Source of the DNA: Chitinophagaceae bacterium
GTDB taxonomy: Bacteria > Bacteroidota > Bacteroidia > Chitinophagales > Chitinophagaceae
Assembly: GCA_947446645.1 (NCBI GenBank)
Contig: CANFHA010000001.1
Coordinates: 186,001 to 250,000, forward strand
Direction of reading: 5' to 3'
Length of the DNA stretch: 64,000 bases
Below the pieces are notes generated by a model. It was not told the DNA's origin and searched no databases. It saw nothing but the letters and a program-made list of their open reading frames with translations. Below, piece after piece: positions 26,369-34,161 of this stretch. Position 1 is the first letter of the stretch. Every line of letters begins with the position of its first letter. A program made the translations under genes and the position numbers.

Positions 26369-27601
26369 CTACCGGCCCAGCTTCGCCTTTACATATCTCG
26401 CCACAGCCCTCACGTTCGATTTCATTTTGTCCATCGCAGATAGCCTCAGGTTTCTTGCCGTAGCCGTACTATTGCCCATAGCCTCCAGTGCAGCAAAATA
26501 GTGTTCCAGGCACACCTGCATACTAAAGTCCGCTTCCGCCAGTTTACGCGCAGCTGCCTGCCGTTCGCGCACCGGCACAGCAGCCAGTCTTTTTATTTGT
26601 TCCACCCCTTCCGCTATATCGCCCACTTTATATACACCTACACAGTTTTTAGCGTCCGTTCTGTGCTCATAGTCGTCCACACCACTCACCCTTGTACCCG
26701 CAAACGCACAGCCCGATGCCAGCGCTTCCATCATCACCAGCGGCATACCCTCTGAGTTCGATGTCAGCAGCACCACATCGGTTTTATTTAGCAGTGTCTG
26801 TATACTTTCCTTCGCCTGCCATCCATGAAAAGCCACATATTCGGCCACACCGGCCTCACGAAAACGCTTTGTAAAATCCTCTTTCGAATCCTCGCTGTTC
26901 CCTGCTATATCCAGCCGGTATTTCACACCCTGTTTATGCAGCATTGCTCCTATCAGCACCAGGTCCTCTGCCCGCTTCTCATAGTCCGTAAGCCGCCCGA
27001 TAAAGGTTATGTGTATGCTATCGTCTTCTTTCTTATTCGGGGCAAAATCTGGCAGGTTTATGCCACAGGGTATGGTGTGCAGCTTCTTCACCTCCATATC
27101 ATAGTTGCGCTTCTCCGTAGTGGCCCTTATCCTTTGAGATACGCCTACGCATACACTCAGCTGCTTCATGTATTTTTTGGCCAGGTTGTAGTATACATCC
27201 TGGTCGCCATGCAGCACCCCTATCATCGGGTATTTGTCGGCTATACTGGCCGCACCACACCACACAGCCGGGTCGTCAGATACTATTATGGGCACACCCC
27301 GAGGCACACCCGCAAGCACCAGGTCGCTATATACACTCGCCCGGTAGTCCTCACTGCCAAACTCAAAGGTAAAACCCACCTTAGCCGACACTACCTTTAC
27401 CGCGCTCTTACCACCCGCCAGCAGGCTCAGCATCCGCTCCCTGCCACCGGCAGATACAAACTCCGTAGCAGGCTCCACAGTTACAAAATACACCTCCGCG
27501 CCCCCCGCTGCAGCAGCCACAGCAGCATCTGCCATCCAGCGTGTCACACCCCCACGGTGGTAGGGATGGCATAAAAAGGCTAATCTTCGTTTTTCACTCA
27601 T
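26369..27601 (-). CDS. Glycosyltransferase, family 4 (GT-B)
   Basis: This 410-residue GT-B enzyme has a Rossmann-like N-terminal acceptor domain (LAFLCHPYHRGGVTRWMADAA) and a C-terminal donor domain with ITFIGRLTDYEKRAEDLV and the retaining-enzyme motif SEGMPLVMMEALASG (E-x7-E). It should transfer an activated sugar to a glycan or lipid. Acceptor and sugar cannot be deduced. No other glycan cluster gene is adjacent. Confidence 0.88.
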   Translation of the reverse strand: MSEKRRLAFLCHPYHRGGVTRWMADAAVAAAAGGAEVYFVTVEPATEFVSAGGRERMLSLLAGGKSAVKVVSAKVGFTFEFGSEDYRASVYSDLVLAGVPRGVPIIVSDDPAVWCGAASIADKYPMIGVLHGDQDVYYNLAKKYMKQLSVCVGVSQRIRATTEKRNYDMEVKKLHTIPCGINLPDFAPNKKEDDSIHITFIGRLTDYEKRAEDLVLIGAMLHKQGVKYRLDIAGNSEDSKEDFTKRFREAGVAEYVAFHGWQAKESIQTLLNKTDVVLLTSNSEGMPLVMMEALASGCAFAGTRVSGVDDYEHRTDAKNCVGVYKVGDIAEGVEQIKRLAAVPVRERQAAARKLAEADFSMQVCLEHYFAALEAMGNSTATARNLRLSAMDKMKSNVRAVARYVKAKLGR

Positions 27602-27852
27602 GTATACCTGATAAAATTACGCTAATACCCGTTAATAAGCCGATGTCTATTTTCTTTTGGCGCGAATCCCAATACATGCTCGTTTGAAATGAGGATGTAT
27701 TGGTACCGCATCTCTGGCGCGATTATAGAACAGTCACTTTCACTATCCTTTTTTACCGCTATAAACATAAGCACTGCTATAAAGATAATCGCACTCGTTT
27801 GCTACGATCAGTTGCTGGACAAGGTCTTAAGAATTAGCGAAATAGAATGTTA

Positions 27853-27930
27853 TTGCCCCGTAGGTGGCAACCGCTTTGTAGAAACGCTTGATGCCCCCAA
27901 TATACAGCGCCCCATAGGGGCGCAACCTAC
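27853..27930. repeat. Palindromic GCCCC-GGGGC type interspersed repeat
   Basis: GTAGGTGGC near the left end pairs with GCAACCTAC at the right end (one mismatch). Inside lies GCGCCCC-ATA-GGGGCGC, a 7-bp stem with a 3-nt loop. The pattern GCCCCGTAGG...GGGGCGCAACC with CTTTGTAGAAA between resembles a repeat common in Bacteroidota intergenic DNA. Confidence 0.55.
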
Positions 27931-27970
27931 TCGCGATGGATGTTTATAAACTACAATCAGAAGATTCTGC

Positions 27971-27997
27971 CGTTGTTGGTGTTCTTCACCAACAACG
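27971..27997. repeat. Perfect 11-bp stem-loop
   Basis: CGTTGTTGGTG pairs exactly with CACCAACAACG around TTCTT. There is no T-tract on either side, so it is not an obvious terminator; it looks like part of the interspersed repeat mosaic. Confidence 0.7.
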
Positions 27998-28115
27998 CTC
28001 ACGCAGGAAAGGGCACCTGTACGTGCAACAGCCCACTTATTGCAAGTAGTTTCTGTGTCCCCTTTCCCAGAGTGGAAGGGGGAAATGTCGAATCAGGTTT
28101 TTGAAGACCCTGTTG

Positions 28116-28143
28116 TTCGGGATGTTCCGAAGGGCATCCCGAA
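28116..28143. repeat. 9-bp stem-loop in repeat mosaic
   Basis: TTCGGGATG pairs exactly with CATCCCGAA around a 10-nt loop, with no T-tract. It lies beside a CCCTTTCC...GGAAGGGGG inverted repeat at about 28058-28085. Confidence 0.65.
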
Positions 28144-28471
28144 CGCAAAATAGAACTCCGTCTCCGACGGCATTCACCGAACCAAAGCTAAATGAATAGC
28201 AGTTGCGAAAGATATCCACATTCTTAGTATCAAACCTCATCCGGCACAAAAATTGCGGCAGTATTGTCGCCTGATAGAAGGTATTCTCCGTGTTACATTT
28301 TGGCAGACCAGCAAACATGCTTACTGATTTCGACGAATTATTTTTTACGCTGAAGATCTAGAGACAGAATGTTAGCGGCACGAACAACCAAAGTCGCAGT
28401 GGGTAAAAATGGGGCATAAATTTCACCCATCCTACATCAGGAAAAAATCAATTAAGCACGTAAATCAGGGT

Positions 28472-28637
28472 TCAAACAAATGCCTCACATGAGTAAATGT
28501 GCGGCACAAATGGGAAATTTTGATTAAAAGTAATATAAGCCCTGAAGTCATTGTCTTTCAGGCTGTTTAGAAAAGTAACCAACAAAATAAAATGCCCCAT
28601 ATCATCAGTATTTTTATTTGATTGAAAATGGGGCATT
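28472..28637 (-). repeat. ~165-nt dispersed repeat with ATGCCCCAT palindromes, copy A
   Basis: Read on the minus strand, this copy runs AATGCCCCATTTT ... ATCAAATAAA ... ATATGGGGCATTTT, then about 49 nt later TATTAC-TTTTAA and AAATTTCCCATTTG, and ends GGCATTTGTTTGA. The same blocks, in the same order with nearly the same spacing, occur on the plus strand at 60765-60926. Further ATGGGGCAT motifs flank it (for example near 28409). No protein is encoded. Confidence 0.8.
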
Positions 28638-28954
28638 AGGCATCACAAGGCTTGAGTTTCGGCACTCAAAGATTCTCAGTTTCCGGAAATGAATAAAAAA
28701 TTACAATCCGTGGTATTATGAAATCAGTTAGATCTTTGATGCGGACATCATTTCCGGCACCCGCAAAAACCAGAAGAAAACCCGCAATCCCTTATTTCAC
28801 AATTCACTGAGTCACAACAAAAAAGCTACCGCTATCCATAAAAACATTTTTTCTCAGCAACCCGCAAAATAGCTAAACTGCGGTCTTAAAAACAAAATAC
28901 GGGAAACTGCGCCTTTGCGCCTTTGCGAGAGATACCCTTATGCCCTCGCTGCCT

Positions 28955-28962
28955 TACATTTG
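28955..28962 (+). promoter_or_regulatory. -7 box of glnS
   Basis: TACATTTG matches TAnnTTTG and lies 18 bp before the ATG at 28980. This supports that start over the in-frame ATG at 28923, which lies upstream of the box. Confidence 0.55.
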
Positions 28963-28979
28963 CAACATATTTATTACCA

Positions 28980-31022
28980 ATGAGCGAAGAAAGATCACTT
29001 AATTTCCTGGAAGAAATAATTGAAGCCGATATCACGGCAGGCAAAAACAACGGTCGTGTACTTACCCGTTTCCCGCCTGAGCCCAATGGCTACCTGCATA
29101 TCGGTCATGCCACATCTATCTGCCTCAACTTCGGTCTGGCAAAAAAATACAACGGCAAGACCAACCTCCGTTTCGATGACACCAACCCCGTCACCGAGGA
29201 GACAGAATATGTAGAAAGCATAAAAAACGACATAAAATGGCTCGGCTTCCAGTGGGACAATGAGTTTTATGCATCCGATTATTTCGATAATATGTATGAT
29301 TTTGCGGTAACGCTCATCACCAAAGGCCTTGCCTATGTAGATGATAGTACCGCCGAAGAGATCGCAGCCACCAAGGGCTCACTCGTTACACCCGGCATCA
29401 ATAGCCCCTATCGGGACAGGACCGTTGCGGAGAACATGCAGCTGTTTGCAGATATGCGCGCCGGCAAATTCAAGGATGGGGAAAAAACACTGCGTGCCAA
29501 AATAGATATGGCGCACCCTAACCTGCTTATGCGCGATCCGCTTATGTACCGTATCAAGCATGAGCATCACCACCGCACAGGCGATAAGTGGTGCATCTAC
29601 CCCATGTACGATTTTGCGCATGGCCAGAGCGATAGCATTGAGCAGATCACACATTCTATCTGCACGCTCGAGTTCATTCACCACCGTCCCCTCTACTACT
29701 GGTTCATTGAGCAGCTCGGCATCTTCCCATCGCACCAGTATGAGTTTGCCCGCCGCAACCTTACGTATACCGTTATGAGCAAGCGCAAGCTGCTGCAGCT
29801 TGTTAACGAGAAGCATGTTTCCGGCTGGGACGATCCCCGCATGCCCACCATCAGCGGCATGCGTCGCCGTGGCTACACCCCTGAGGCCCTGCGCCAGTTC
29901 TGCGATACCATAGGCATTGCAAAGCGCGAGAACATTACCGATATCAGCATGATGGAGTTTTGCGTGCGTGAGCACCTAAACAAGATCACACACCGTGTTA
30001 TGGCTGTGCTCGATCCCGTTAAGCTCGTCATCACCAACTACCCTGCCGGCCAGGAAGATATTTTTACACTCGAAAACAATCCCGAAGATCCTGCAAGCGG
30101 TTCGAGGCAGGTGCCATTCAGCCGCGAGCTATGGATAGAGCGCGAGGATTTTATGGAAGAAGCCGCTAAGAAATTCTTCCGCCTCACACCCGGTAATATG
30201 GTCCGGTTAAAAGGCGCCTATATCGTAAAGTGCGAGGGCTGTGCTAAAGACGCTGCTGGCAATATTACGGAAGTGCTCTGCACCTACCTGCCCGAAAGCC
30301 GCAGCGGCAACGACACCAGCGGACTCAGCGTAAAGGGCACTATACACTGGGTAAGCGTGGCCCACGCCCATACTGCTGAAGTGCGCATGTACGATCGTTT
30401 GTTCCGCGTCGAAGATCCATCTAACGAAGAAGGCAACTTCAAAGATTACATTAACCCGGACTCCATGCACATATTGCCATCGGTATATATAGAACCCGCG
30501 CTGGCCACTGCTAAGCCAGGCGACCGCGTGCAGTTCATGCGCAAAGGATATTTCTGTGTCGACACAGATAGCACCTCGGCTAACATCGTCTTTAACCGCA
30601 CGGTAACCCTGGTTGATGCCTGGGCAAAAGAAAAAAATGAGCTGCTCAGTTTTGACGATTTCTTCCAGTCCTTCAAAGACAATGACTGGCTGAAGGAACA
30701 GCGGAAAGCCATCACTTTCGACACCTTCCTGCAGGCGTTAAAAGAAAAAGAATCAGCCGATGCACAAAAGAAAAAGATGAGTGCCGCTGCACATGAAAAA
30801 AACCTGAAAGATGCATGGACAAAGGAACAGAGGCGCGTTATGACCTTTGATGAATACGCGCAGTCTATGCAGCACAGCGAGTGGGCACAAGAGCAGAAAA
30901 AGGTGTTGAGCTTTGATGAGTTCGTTGCTTCTTTAAGGGAGAATGACCTTGCAAAGAAGGAAAGAAAAATGATGACGTTCGACCAGTTTGTAAAAGACGA
31001 ACGGAAAAAGAAAGTGCTGTAA
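28980..31022 (+). CDS. glnS: Glutaminyl-tRNA synthetase with C-terminal 22-residue tandem repeats
   Basis: This 680-residue class I synthetase charges tRNA-Gln. The catalytic core has [17 protein letters not shown] (HIGH) and the KMSKS equivalent [10 protein letters not shown]. Discriminating GlnRS blocks such as LRFDDTNP and [23 protein letters not shown] are present. Two anticodon-binding barrels follow to about residue 550. E. coli GlnRS is 554 residues; the extra ~125 (556-680) are 22-residue repeats of the form [LIM][ST]FDxF...K-E-Q-R/K-K, about 5.7 copies, charged and probably helical. They do not look like the YqeY-type tail known from Deinococcus GlnRS. Start chosen from the promoter position and the conserved N-terminus. 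Confidence 0.95.
   Translation: MSEERSLNFLEEIIEADITAGKNNGRVLTRFPPEPNGYLHIGHATSICLNFGLAKKYNGKTNLRFDDTNPVTEETEYVESIKNDIKWLGFQWDNEFYASDYFDNMYDFAVTLITKGLAYVDDSTAEEIAATKGSLVTPGINSPYRDRTVAENMQLFADMRAGKFKDGEKTLRAKIDMAHPNLLMRDPLMYRIKHEHHHRTGDKWCIYPMYDFAHGQSDSIEQITHSICTLEFIHHRPLYYWFIEQLGIFPSHQYEFARRNLTYTVMSKRKLLQLVNEKHVSGWDDPRMPTISGMRRRGYTPEALRQFCDTIGIAKRENITDISMMEFCVREHLNKITHRVMAVLDPVKLVITNYPAGQEDIFTLENNPEDPASGSRQVPFSRELWIEREDFMEEAAKKFFRLTPGNMVRLKGAYIVKCEGCAKDAAGNITEVLCTYLPESRSGNDTSGLSVKGTIHWVSVAHAHTAEVRMYDRLFRVEDPSNEEGNFKDYINPDSMHILPSVYIEPALATAKPGDRVQFMRKGYFCVDTDSTSANIVFNRTVTLVDAWAKEKNELLSFDDFFQSFKDNDWLKEQRKAITFDTFLQALKEKESADAQKKKMSAAAHEKNLKDAWTKEQRRVMTFDEYAQSMQHSEWAQEQKKVLSFDEFVASLRENDLAKKERKMMTFDQFVKDERKKKVL
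30645..31019 (+). repeat. 66-nt coding repeat in the 3' end of glnS
   Basis: Units begin at residues 556 (LSFDDFF), 578 (ITFDTFL), 600 (diverged, MSAAAHEKN), 621 (MTFDEYA), 643 (LSFDEFV) and 665 (MTFDQFV, partial). Spacing is 22 residues, except for 21 in the diverged unit. Copies differ clearly at DNA level. Confidence 0.85.
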
Positions 31023-31036
31023 GACAATTAAATACA

Positions 31037-31080
31037 AGAGAGCGGATAATGTTATCCTGGTAACATTATCCGCTCTCTTA
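31037..31080. terminator. Bidirectional terminator between glnS and ridA
   Basis: AAGAGAGCGGATAATGTTA pairs perfectly over 19 bp with its complement around the loop TCCTGG. It sits between two convergent genes, 14 bp from the glnS stop and 11 bp from the ridA stop. Confidence 0.88.
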
Positions 31081-31091
31081 AACAAGCCTTT

Positions 31092-31472
31092 TTATTTTCC
31101 GGCTATCATGCTTATTTCCACGTTCACTCCCTTTGGCAGTCCTGCCACCTGCACTGTTTCTCGTGCCGGAGGATCAGTGGTAAAGTAGCTTGCATATACC
31201 TCGTTCACCTGCGCAAACTGGCCCATATCCATCAGGAAGATAGTGGTCTTCAGTATGTTAGTGAAGTCCATACCTGCTTCGCGCAGTATAGCTTCCAGGT
31301 TTTTCATTACCAGTGTTGTTTCGGTTTTAATATCGTCCAGCACCAGGTTGCCGCTTTTAGGGTCCAGTGCTATCTGGCCCGATATGAACAGCATATTACC
31401 AAATTGAACGGCCTGGTTATAAGGCCCTATAGGCGCGGGAGCGTTGTCTGTACGAATGATCTTCTTTTCCAT
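31092..31472 (-). CDS. ridA: RidA family enamine/imine deaminase
   Basis: This 126-residue protein (start MEKKIIRTDNAPAPIGPYNQAVQ) matches the RidA/YjgF family, which hydrolyses reactive 2-aminoacrylate and related enamines from PLP enzymes. The substrate-binding Arg is in PPARETVQVAGLPKG and the conserved Glu in VEISMIAGK. GDxxxQ-like GNMLFISGQIALDP is present. The upstream extension to 31508 is rejected because it runs through the promoter region. A TACTTTTG box abuts the start, suggesting a leaderless or nearly leaderless transcript. It is divergent from tsaB, with 41 bp between start codons. Confidence 0.93.
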   Translation of the reverse strand: MEKKIIRTDNAPAPIGPYNQAVQFGNMLFISGQIALDPKSGNLVLDDIKTETTLVMKNLEAILREAGMDFTNILKTTIFLMDMGQFAQVNEVYASYFTTDPPARETVQVAGLPKGVNVEISMIAGK

Positions 31473-31477
31473 GCTCA

Positions 31478-31485
31478 CAAAAGTA
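31478..31485 (-). promoter_or_regulatory. -7 box of ridA
   Basis: The minus strand reads TACTTTTG, ending 6 bp before the ridA start codon. Only 10 bp separate it from the divergent tsaB -7 box, so the two promoters must compete for polymerase. Confidence 0.5.
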
Positions 31486-31495
31486 ATACTCGGCT

Positions 31496-31503
31496 TACAT
31501 TTG
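31496..31503 (+). promoter_or_regulatory. -7 box of tsaB
   Basis: TACATTTG ends 10 bp before the tsaB ATG, predicting a leader of about 5 nt. No -33 box is visible. Confidence 0.5.
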
Positions 31504-31513
31504 CACACTATTT

Positions 31514-32179
31514 ATGACCTACTTGTTACATATAGATACTTCGGGCGATATTGGCACCATAGCCATTAGTGGTGATGGCGCCATCCTCTGCAGTACATCC
31601 ACGCAGGAGACACGCAACCATGCAAGCGCTATCAACAATATGATTGCCGCAATGGCCGCAGAAGCAGGCATTACGCTTCACCAGCTAAGTGCCGTTGCCG
31701 TATGCGCCGGTCCGGGCTCCTATACCGGCCTCCGCATAGGTGTGGCTACGGCCAAGGGCCTATGCTATGCACTCGATAAACCACTCATACTTGACAATAA
31801 ACTCACATTATTAGCCTATACTGCTCACAAAGCTTACCCTTCGCTCGATCAATATGTCTCCTTACTGGTAGCCCGCGAAAAAGAATTTTTTGTTACCATT
31901 TACGACGATACATTTAGCTGTATCGTGCCACCACAGCATATTACAGAAGATGCTCTATCTCCATTATTAAATAAAACTGCACGTACATACATGGTTTCTG
32001 ATGCACCTGCAGATACTATAATTAATTTAGAACTCAGTGATATAAAACTGGAAAATAACACTGAAATCGACTTAAATTCCTGGGCTTTTTACTCATTTGA
32101 GAAATATAATTGTAATCTCTTTGTAAATTTAGCCGCCGCCGAACCTTTTTACCTTAAGCAAGTTTATACCCATAAGTGA
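31514..32179 (+). CDS. tsaB: tRNA threonylcarbamoyladenosine biosynthesis protein TsaB
   Basis: This 221-residue ASKHA-fold protein has the motifs LLHIDTSGDIGTIAI at the N-terminus and VCAGPGSYTGLRIGVATAKGLCYAL, which are diagnostic for TsaB. TsaB is the non-catalytic partner of TsaD in forming t6A37 on ANN-decoding tRNAs. The C-terminal half is shorter and more diverged than in E. coli but family-like. No tsaD or tsaE is nearby. Confidence 0.93.
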   Translation: MTYLLHIDTSGDIGTIAISGDGAILCSTSTQETRNHASAINNMIAAMAAEAGITLHQLSAVAVCAGPGSYTGLRIGVATAKGLCYALDKPLILDNKLTLLAYTAHKAYPSLDQYVSLLVAREKEFFVTIYDDTFSCIVPPQHITEDALSPLLNKTARTYMVSDAPADTIINLELSDIKLENNTEIDLNSWAFYSFEKYNCNLFVNLAAAEPFYLKQVYTHK

Positions 32180-32365
32180 TTGATAGTAAAAAGGTTAAAG
32201 AAACATAGATACCATTTAGACCTCAATTTAACTTTGACTTAACATTTTTAACAAATAACATGTGTCTCATATCGCTTTAAATGCGTATGTTTGCAAAATA
32301 TTCATATAGGTTATATCATAGGGGTATAGAAACAACATTTTTAATCAAATCGTAAAATTAAATTA

Positions 32366-32734
32366 ATGGAAACGACAGTATCGGCAAACACTCTGGTAAT
32401 TCGGAAAAACGAAGGGTCAAGCGAGCACATTAAGCTGGATTATGTAGCTGTGAAGAATGCGGCTATGACGTTGAGGGCTATCAATCACAAACTCCGCCAG
32501 CAGATCGTAAAGCTGCTTGAAGAGAACAAGCGCATGAATGTTACAGACATTTATGTAAAATTACGTTTAGAGCAGTCAGTTGCATCGCAGCATCTTGCTA
32601 TCCTGCGCCGTGCAAACATCGTTATCACTGAGCGTGATGGCAAGTTTATTCACTATGCACTGAACCATGCCCGCATTGCAGCGGTTGCTAAGTTCGTTAA
32701 TGAGCTGGTTCATTCTGAAGAAGCAAATAACTAA
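32366..32734 (+). CDS. ArsR-type winged-helix transcriptional regulator
   Basis: This 122-residue protein contains LRAINHKLRQQIVKLLEENKRMNVTDIYVKLRLEQSVASQHLAILRRANIV, the ArsR-family winged helix with the recognition helix SVASQHLAILRR, and a wing ITERDGKFIHYAL. It has no cysteine, so it cannot be a CxC-type thiol-metal sensor; regulation is likely through another input. The 186-nt upstream gap is AT-rich. It is monocistronic with a strong terminator. Targets unknown. Confidence 0.88.
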   Translation: METTVSANTLVIRKNEGSSEHIKLDYVAVKNAAMTLRAINHKLRQQIVKLLEENKRMNVTDIYVKLRLEQSVASQHLAILRRANIVITERDGKFIHYALNHARIAAVAKFVNELVHSEEANN

Positions 32735-32753
32735 TAAAAGCCAAAAGCTACAT

Positions 32754-32790
32754 AATAAAGCCACAGATCATCTGTGGCTTTATTATTTTT
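32754..32790. terminator. Terminator after the ArsR-type regulator
   Basis: AATAAAGCCACAGA pairs over 14 bp with TCTGTGGCTTTATT around a 3-nt loop, followed by ATTTTT. It can serve both this gene and the convergent PaaY-like gene ending at 32828. Confidence 0.9.
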
Positions 32791-32827
32791 ATAAGTTTAT
32801 CAGTCCCAATTAACCAAGCTGATTGGT

Positions 32828-33433
32828 CTAGCTTTTCACCTCGCCTTTTATCTTCTCCCAGGTATCATAAAGGCTTTCCTGCGCAGGCCAGGTAGCAGGG
32901 ATCTCGGTTAGCGGCTGGCATGCCACCAACGTCTCGTGGCAGTCGTTAGGCAACATCTGGTACAGTCGCGTACCCTTGGTTTTCCAGGCTATCATTTCAT
33001 CGCTCACCTGCTTTATCACCTTCCCCGGGCTCCCAACCACCAATGATCTTGCCGGTATTATGGTCTTGGGGGCTATAAACGTCATAGCGCCTATTATGCA
33101 CTCATCTCCTATCTCTGCCTCATCCATTATCACTGAGTTCATACCTATCAGTACATTGCGGCCTATATTAGCGCCATGCACTATAGCGCCATGCCCAATG
33201 TGTGCCGCTTCTTTCAAGGTCAGTGTCACACCAGGAAACATGTGTACAGTACAGTTTTCCTGTATGTTACACCCATCTTCTACCACAATACCTCCCCAGT
33301 CACCACGAATAGCCGCACCAGGACCTACGTACACGTCCCTGCCAATAATAACGTTGCCTGTAACGGCCGCCAGCGGATGCACAAAAGCCGATGGATGCAC
33401 CACTGGTATAAAACCCTTAAATGCGTATATCAT
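32828..33433 (-). CDS. Left-handed beta-helix hexapeptide protein (PaaY/CaiE, gamma-carbonic anhydrase-like)
   Basis: This 201-residue protein is made of hexapeptide repeats (VIIGRDVYVGPGAAIRGDWGGIVV onward). The likely zinc ligands are the His in CTVHMF and the pair in HIGHGAIVHG. After the helix comes MIAWKTKGTRLYQMLPNDCHETLVACQPL, the C-terminal helix typical of the PaaY/CaiE subgroup rather than plain gamma-carbonic anhydrase. PaaY is a thioesterase protecting phenylacetate degradation; no paa genes are seen here, so function remains open between thioesterase, carbonic anhydrase and acyltransferase. Confidence 0.8.
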   Translation of the reverse strand: MIYAFKGFIPVVHPSAFVHPLAAVTGNVIIGRDVYVGPGAAIRGDWGGIVVEDGCNIQENCTVHMFPGVTLTLKEAAHIGHGAIVHGANIGRNVLIGMNSVIMDEAEIGDECIIGAMTFIAPKTIIPARSLVVGSPGKVIKQVSDEMIAWKTKGTRLYQMLPNDCHETLVACQPLTEIPATWPAQESLYDTWEKIKGEVKS

Positions 33434-33461
33434 ATAAATAGTTGTAGTCCCTATTGGACGA

Positions 33462-34013
33462 TTAATGCGTTTCCTGGTGGGTTAACTTATAAAGATCGCC
33501 AATGCTCACATGTCCATCAAAGAACTTCACAAGGTTTTTGCGTTCGTCATACAGCACCAGGTCTGGAACAAACTTTACACCATAATAGGTGATGAAAAAG
33601 TATTCGTAATCTCTGCCTACTACCTCAATATTTTTGTAATCGCCCAAATGATATTCCGCATAGAAATCACATATCCTCTGAAAATCATGTACGGAGGTTA
33701 TGATATAAAAGCGGGTATCCTTCAGTGAGTCCATTCCCGCGAGCAATACCTTTATTTCCGCCTTACAATGTTTGCAATCAGGATCAAAAAACAGTATGAC
33801 AACCGGCCGGTCTTCAGGAATGTTATAAGTGTTGAATATGGTAGCACTATCAAGCAACATGATATTAAATGCCGGCAATGTTGGGTATTTCTGGTATGGC
33901 AGGGTGTCGTTGGCCTGTTCATGCTTTCTTCTTTTTAACTCACTCCGCTCCTGTCCGTAGCAGTTCCCTGCAAGGACTAACCCTATTAAAGCAACTAAAC
34001 AAAACCTGTGCAT
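33462..34013 (-). CDS. Exported thioredoxin-fold protein (TlpA-like)
   Basis: Start at 34013 gives 183 residues with a signal peptide (MHRFCLVALIGLVLAGNCYG) and a good ribosome-binding site (AAGGAG 8 nt upstream), unusual in this window. The domain has RPVVILFFDPDCKHCKAEI, with the CxxC redox pair at DCKHCK, and a cis-Pro region FVPDLVLYDER. It is probably a periplasmic thiol oxidoreductase or a heme/cytochrome maturation helper. It is followed 28 bp later by the minus-strand PaaY-like gene. Confidence 0.8.
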   Translation of the reverse strand: MHRFCLVALIGLVLAGNCYGQERSELKRRKHEQANDTLPYQKYPTLPAFNIMLLDSATIFNTYNIPEDRPVVILFFDPDCKHCKAEIKVLLAGMDSLKDTRFYIITSVHDFQRICDFYAEYHLGDYKNIEVVGRDYEYFFITYYGVKFVPDLVLYDERKNLVKFFDGHVSIGDLYKLTHQETH

Positions 34014-34100
34014 CAGTATCTCCTTTCCTATTTTGAAGTAACGAAAATAATCTGAAAAATTCATAAACGGATGTTTGATATGCCCACCAAGACCAACCTT

Positions 34101-34136
34101 AAAAAAAGAATACCACCGCATTAAGCAGTGGTATTC
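34101..34136 (-). terminator. Terminator of the 1052-residue T9SS gene
   Basis: On the minus strand GAATACCACTGC pairs with GCGGTGGTATTC (one wobble) around TTAAT, followed by T7. It is 26 bp past the stop codon. Confidence 0.9.
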
Positions 34137-34161
34137 CGGTTGAAGTTTAATTAGCCATCAA

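Larger units (their letters stand above)
27602..28954. other. 1.35-kb gene-free region built from dispersed repeats and hairpins
   Basis: No open frame here has protein-like composition or a known family. The stretch instead holds, in order, a GCCCCGTAGG-type palindromic repeat (27853-27930), a perfect 11-bp stem-loop (27971-27997), a CCCTTTCC/GGAAGGGG repeat (~28058-28085), a 9-bp stem-loop (28116-28143), and a ~165-nt repeat shared in inverted orientation with 60765-60926 (28472-28637). The part next to glnS has short C/G-rich motifs such as CCCGCAAAAACC. It resembles a landing zone for short interspersed elements. Confidence 0.6.

Noticed and set aside
27689-27949. 86-codon frame on the plus strand downstream of the glycosyltransferase start
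   Set aside because: It runs into the palindromic GCCCC/GGGGC repeat and has no family resemblance or promoter, so it is treated as chance.
28037-28318. 93-codon frame on the minus strand in the repeat-rich gap
   Set aside because: Its translation covers two stem-loops and a CCCTTTCC repeat and ends in a FPLPLWERG-type string that I know as a translated intergenic repeat. It has no protein-like pattern.
28923-28979. Upstream ATG for glnS
   Set aside because: It lies before the TACATTTG -7 box and adds a non-conserved leader; the ATG at 28980 starts the family-like sequence.
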